From contig JAFGGR010000010.1 of NCBI GenBank assembly GCA_016930475.1, positions 1 through 10,916 of the forward strand: 10,916 nt of DNA. Reading direction: 5' to 3'. Positions 7,856 through 10,916 of the stretch are shown piece by piece. Under the pieces are notes generated by a model that ran no database searches, was not told where the DNA came from, and saw only the letters and a program-made list of their open reading frames with translations. The stretch comes from Clostridiales bacterium. GTDB lineage: Bacteria > Bacillota > Clostridia > Saccharofermentanales > Saccharofermentanaceae. Numbering within the stretch: the first letter of the stretch is position 1; every line of letters starts with the position of its first letter. Position numbers and translations under genes: made by a program.

Positions 7856-9127
7856 ATGAATCGCAAAATCCTTCACGTAGATCAGAACTGTTTTTTCGCG
7901 TCGGTGGAAATGGTGAACAATCCCGAACTACGGGACGTGCCCATGGCGGTCGGCGGCGACGAGGACAAGCGCCACGGGATCATTCTGGCGAAAAATCGGC
8001 ATGCGGCGGCCTACGGGATCAAAACGGCCGAGACGATCTGGCAGGCCCGGCAGAAATGCCCCGGACTGGTGGTCGTTCCGGCGCATCACGATCAGTACGG
8101 CTACTACTCAGAGAAGCTTTTCGACATGTATTGCCAGTATACCGACCGGGTAGAACCCTACGGAATGGATGAGTGTTGGCTGGATTTGACCGATATAGCC
8201 GGGGCCGGGGATCCGGTTCGCGTCGCCGATGAAATTCGCGCTCGTGTTCGAGAGGAACTCCACCTGACTTGCTCGGTCGGCGTAAGCTTTACGAAGATTT
8301 TTGCCAAACTCGGATCGGATTACAAGAAACCCGACGCGACGACCCTCATTTCTCCGGAAAACTATAGAGCGATCGCATGGCCCTTGCCGGTCGGGGATCT
8401 GCTTTTCGTCGGCCGGGCGACACAGCGCAAGCTCGAGAAGATCAACATCCGAACCATCGGCGCGTTGGCGGCGATGTCACCGGACTATCTGCGCGATTAT
8501 CTGGGCGTCAATGGGGTGAAATTGTGGATGTCCGCCAACGGAACGGACGATTCCGAGATTGCGAACTGCATGTATAAGCGGATGGTGAAGTCGGTCGGTA
8601 ACAGCACTACCACGGCGAGGGATATGATGAACGAGCGGGATGTCTGGCAGACGATCCTCGCGCTTTCGGATCAGGTCGCCGGAAGACTCAGGAAGAAGCA
8701 TCTTCAGGCGCAAACGATTCAGATCTGGGCCAGAGGCTCCGATCTTCAAGGCTTTGAGCGGCAGAAGCGGCTATCTTTTCGGACCGATCGGACCGATGAG
8801 ATCGCGAAAACGGCGATGCGGCTCTTTCGTTTCAATTATCTTTGGGAGTGCCCGGTACGAAGTCTGGGCGTTCGTACCACTCAACTGATCTCGTCGGACG
8901 AAGAGCGGCAAAGGTCCATTTTTGATGCCGACTTCAGAAGGAGCGGCGCGACGGAGTTGGAGACGGTCATCGACAGGATCCGCATGCAGCACGGCGATTT
9001 GGCGATTCGCAGAGGCGTTCAGCTGGAATGTGATTCAAAACTGGTCGAAAATGGTGTGCTGTCGCAAAGTCGCGGCGGGTTCTCATCCGTCCGTGAGCCG
9101 GGCTCGAGGACGGATCTTCGATGGTGA
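7856..9127 (+). CDS. dinB: DNA polymerase IV (Y-family translesion polymerase)
   Basis: A 423-residue Y-family polymerase that copies across damaged template and can be mutagenic. The N-terminal ILHVDQNCFFASVE carries metal ligand D9 and the probable steric-gate residue F14 that excludes ribonucleotides. YGMDECWLD carries the other catalytic acids, D105 and E106. CSVGVSFTKIFAKLGSDYKKP and the thumb helix-hairpin-helix (LLFVGRATQRKL) follow, then a little-finger domain to about residue 345. QRSIF (352-356) matches the QxxLF-type sliding-clamp binding motif, located as in other Firmicutes DinB proteins, followed by ELETVIDRIRMQHGDLAIRRGVQL. The last 25 or so residues are unlike what I recall of the family ending. 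The start is supported by AGAGGA (7841-7846), nine bases before the ATG. The gene is divergent from the two-component operon and is under a perfect LexA box, so SOS induction is expected. It appears to be its own transcription unit. Confidence 0.95.
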   Translation: MNRKILHVDQNCFFASVEMVNNPELRDVPMAVGGDEDKRHGIILAKNRHAAAYGIKTAETIWQARQKCPGLVVVPAHHDQYGYYSEKLFDMYCQYTDRVEPYGMDECWLDLTDIAGAGDPVRVADEIRARVREELHLTCSVGVSFTKIFAKLGSDYKKPDATTLISPENYRAIAWPLPVGDLLFVGRATQRKLEKINIRTIGALAAMSPDYLRDYLGVNGVKLWMSANGTDDSEIANCMYKRMVKSVGNSTTTARDMMNERDVWQTILALSDQVAGRLRKKHLQAQTIQIWARGSDLQGFERQKRLSFRTDRTDEIAKTAMRLFRFNYLWECPVRSLGVRTTQLISSDEERQRSIFDADFRRSGATELETVIDRIRMQHGDLAIRRGVQLECDSKLVENGVLSQSRGGFSSVREPGSRTDLRW

Positions 9128-9145
9128 TCCGGTCGATGCCCGGCT
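9096..9145 (+). repeat. Nested inverted repeat across the dinB stop codon
   Basis: AGCCGGGC (9096-9103) is the exact reverse complement of GCCCGGCT (9138-9145), and inside it GGATC (9112-9116) pairs with GATCC (9126-9130). The stop codon 9125-9127 lies inside the structure. No T-run follows, so it is not a canonical intrinsic terminator; it may be an RNA 3' structure or chance in GC-rich sequence. Confidence 0.35.
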
Positions 9146-9216
9146 TCTCGAAGGTCCTTGAAGGTTAGCCTGCCATTCGCGAAACGTTTGAGAATGAAAG
9201 TCAGTCTCCTCAATGT

Positions 9217-9244
9217 TTGCTTGAATACCGGACGAAATTATATT
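9217..9244 (+). promoter_or_regulatory. Likely promoter for the membrane protein-PfkB kinase gene pair
   Basis: TTGCTT (9217-9222) is followed after 16 bases by TATATT (9239-9244); an overlapping TATTAT (9241-9246) would give an 18-base spacer. The spot is a clear AT-rich patch in otherwise GC-rich sequence. Transcription would start near 9252, leaving a leader of about 80 bases before the ATG at 9333. Confidence 0.5.
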
Positions 9245-9264
9245 ATCATCATAAGCAATCATAA

Positions 9265-9324
9265 CGGGGTCATCCCGAAGCGTCGGTTCCCGACGGATCG
9301 CGGATCAGCGCCCGGAAAGGCCGG
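9265..9324 (+). other. Structured 5' leader with three small hairpins
   Basis: Three short inverted repeats follow one another: CGGG/CCCG (9265-9268, 9274-9277), a perfect CGTCGG-TTC-CCGACG (9281-9295), and CCGG/CCGG (9312-9315, 9321-9324). The loop of the last one is AAAGG, the likely ribosome binding site of the next gene. This is not a riboswitch class I recognise, and the individual stems are short. Confidence 0.3.
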
Positions 9325-9332
9325 ATACTCCT

Positions 9333-9854
9333 ATGATGTGGGAAGAAGTCGACGCGGATATCGTCCAGAAAGTGATTCGGGAAGAGAGACTGGATGCACA
9401 GAAGAAATTCTGGGCGTATTTTCTGTTATGGGTCATCATTTGTATGTTCTGGATCATGGGAGTGGTACCTCATTCCGAAACGATGAGCCTGACTCCGCTT
9501 ATGATCCAGATCAGTTATCTGCTTCTTTTGATGTTACTTTTGTCCATCGTGTTGGTCGTGTATAACGATTACATTCGCCGAGTCCAAAGCATGAAAGATG
9601 CCAAATACATGATCAATGTGCCTTGTAAGGCTCGCGAACGCATGTCCGTCAAAGGATCCGGAAATCTGTTTCAGGATCACTATGTATCCTTCACCAAGCC
9701 GGGCAATCGGGATTCGGGCTGGGTTCTTACGGATGCGGATTTTTATAATAAATGCAACATCGGAACCGAGATGCTGATCATCGCGGCGGACCAGACGGAT
9801 TCGGAAAAGATGCGGGCCTTTGATCCTGCGTTTTTCGATTTATTATCGACTTGA
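9333..9854 (+). CDS. Hypothetical protein with two membrane helices and a small C-terminal soluble domain
   Basis: I do not recognise this 173-residue protein. A charged amphipathic N-terminus (1-25) is followed by two strong hydrophobic segments (about 26-46 and 55-77) and the positive stretch NDYIRR. By the positive-inside rule both ends should be cytoplasmic. The remaining 95 or so residues (91-173) look like a small beta-rich domain, with HYVSF, SGWVLTDADFYNKCNIGTEMLI and a tail ending FDP. The spacing of a YVSF-like strand, a xDFY segment and a GTE turn recalls small membrane-anchored beta domains such as DUF2500, but this is a faint resemblance. GGAAAGG (9314-9320) lies 12 bases before the first of two adjacent ATGs (9333, 9336), a little long, so 9333 is preferred. 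It is followed after 16 bases by the PfkB kinase gene, implying an operon. The gene is real judging by its frame, composition and context; its function is unknown. Confidence 0.75.
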   Translation: MMWEEVDADIVQKVIREERLDAQKKFWAYFLLWVIICMFWIMGVVPHSETMSLTPLMIQISYLLLLMLLLSIVLVVYNDYIRRVQSMKDAKYMINVPCKARERMSVKGSGNLFQDHYVSFTKPGNRDSGWVLTDADFYNKCNIGTEMLIIAADQTDSEKMRAFDPAFFDLLST

Positions 9855-9870
9855 AATCACGGAGAATCGG

Positions 9871-10916
9871 ATGAATAAGGAAGAGTTGTCTGCGCGTCCG
9901 GCGAAGGTACTGATCGCCGGGAACGCGGTTTTGGATATTACCCCGGTGTTTCCCGAGGGAAACCGGGATGCGTTTCGCGAATGTTTTGTGCCCGGACGAT
10001 TGATCACGATGAACGGCGTGAATATCCACGCGGGCGGCGCTTGCTGTAACACGGGAGCGGCGCTTCGCTTTCTGGGTGTCGGTGTTTCGATCATCGCCCG
10101 GATCGGACGTGACGCATTCGGGGAGATCCTTGGGGATCTCATGGAAAAGGCCGGTATTTGCAAAGGACTGCTTCCGACCGCGGAGGCGGGCACATCTTAT
10201 ACCATCGTGTTGGCCGCTCCGGGGACCGACCGGATATTTCTTCATGATCCGGGTGCCGGCAATTTTTACGAGGCAAGCGATATTGAAGAGGCGTTGACGG
10301 ACGATATCGGGGTGTTTCATTTCGGCTATCCGCCTTTGATGAAAAGGATGTACGAGCGATCGGGACGCGAGTTGATCGACATGTTCCGATCCGTAAAATC
10401 CCGGGGAATTCTTACGTCGCTCGACATGGCCATGGTCACGGAGGACACTCCGGCCGCTTCCGCCGATTGGCCGGGAATACTGACGCGGCTATTGCCGTCG
10501 GTCGATTTCTTCCTGCCGAGCCTGGAGGAAACCTGTTTTTTTATCGATCCCGAGAGGTATCGGTCATGGAAAACGCAGGCCGGAGGAGAAAGCGGTATTC
10601 CGGATGATTTATCGGTGTCCCGCGATATCGCGCCTTTGGCCGATCGCCTGATCACCATGGGTGCCGGTGTAGTCGTGATCAAATGCGGAGAATTCGGGAT
10701 GTACTTCCGGACGGCCGGAGCCGATCGAGTTTCCGGGACGGCGGATCTCATGGGAACCCCGGTCGGAGAGCTGGCCGATCGTTCAGGATTTCTTCCTGCT
10801 TTTCGAGCGGAAAGAGTCGTATCGGCGAACGGAGCGGGAGATGCCGCGATCGCGGGTTTCCTTGCGGGCATCGTCGGGGGACACGGATTGGATGAATCCC
10901 TTCGTTTGGGCTTGGC
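9871..10916 (+). CDS. PfkB (ribokinase)-family carbohydrate kinase, 3' partial
   Basis: The frame is open from the ATG at 9871 to the window edge, giving 348 residues with no stop, so the C-terminus is missing. GGAG (9861-9864) lies six bases before the ATG. The N-terminal part reads VLIAGNAVLDITP then GGACCNTGAALRFLG (55-69), the first PfkB signature region, where substrate hydroxyls bind; IARIGRDAFGEIL follows. In the C-terminal part VVVIKCGEFGMYFRT (268-281) precedes NGAGDAAIAGFLAG (320-333), the second signature. D324 in GAGD is the family's catalytic base and the glycines form the anion hole. The enzyme should phosphorylate a sugar or nucleoside hydroxyl with ATP in the cytoplasm; the substrate cannot be told from sequence. 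The stretch at about 225-255 is longer than in ribokinase. It is the second gene of a likely operon with the two-helix membrane protein, and more genes may follow. Confidence 0.92.
   Translation, partial: MNKEELSARPAKVLIAGNAVLDITPVFPEGNRDAFRECFVPGRLITMNGVNIHAGGACCNTGAALRFLGVGVSIIARIGRDAFGEILGDLMEKAGICKGLLPTAEAGTSYTIVLAAPGTDRIFLHDPGAGNFYEASDIEEALTDDIGVFHFGYPPLMKRMYERSGRELIDMFRSVKSRGILTSLDMAMVTEDTPAASADWPGILTRLLPSVDFFLPSLEETCFFIDPERYRSWKTQAGGESGIPDDLSVSRDIAPLADRLITMGAGVVVIKCGEFGMYFRTAGADRVSGTADLMGTPVGELADRSGFLPAFRAERVVSANGAGDAAIAGFLAGIVGGHGLDESLRLGL

Noticed and set aside
9158..9565. 135-codon + strand frame overlapping the start of the membrane protein gene
   Set aside because: It begins within the dinB 3' region, spans the predicted promoter and leader, and overlaps the better frame starting at 9333, which has clear membrane helices. 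Its translation shows no domain.
9778..10320. 180-codon - strand frame, and a similar one at 10326-10871
   Set aside because: Both are antisense to the PfkB-family kinase, whose signature motifs are clear in the + frame.

Overview
This 10.9 kb window looks like ordinary chromosome from a moderately GC-rich Gram-positive bacterium, most likely a member of the Clostridia (Firmicutes). The inference rests on four things: a perfect match to the Gram-positive (DinR-type) LexA box in front of dinB, AGGAGG-like ribosome binding sites, a stand-alone DUF1858 redox protein, and a 7TMR-DISM-type histidine kinase next to an OmpR-type regulator. No mobile element, CRISPR array, tRNA or rRNA is visible.

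Layout, left to right. (1) Positions 1-4234 (+) hold the C-terminal 1,410 residues of a very large cyclic beta-1,2-glucan synthase-like protein (NdvB/Cgs type). It has the end of a glycoamylase-like domain and then a complete GH94 phosphorylase-like module; its start lies outside the window. (2) Positions 4367-4585 (+) encode a 72-residue DUF1858 protein with a CxxC motif. It has its own likely promoter and is followed by a strong hairpin terminator shared with the convergent genes on the right. (3) Positions 4718-7628 (-) are a two-gene two-component operon, with the response regulator first and then a hybrid-topology sensor kinase: an extracytoplasmic jelly-roll-like domain, seven membrane helices, HisKA and HATPase. 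(4) Positions 7629-7855 are a divergent control region with a promoter for the two-component operon on one strand. On the other strand are a promoter and a perfect SOS box for dinB. (5) Positions 7856-9127 (+) encode DNA polymerase IV. (6) From 9217 (+) a new promoter and a structured leader precede an unrecognised two-helix membrane protein (9333-9854). A PfkB-family sugar/nucleoside kinase follows it closely (9871 to the window end, incomplete).

The best supported regulatory finding is LexA control of dinB. The two-component system and the large glucan synthase are neighbours, but nothing in the sequence proves a functional link. I did not find convincing evidence of a wholly new system. 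The least explained part is the membrane protein-PfkB gene pair at the right end.
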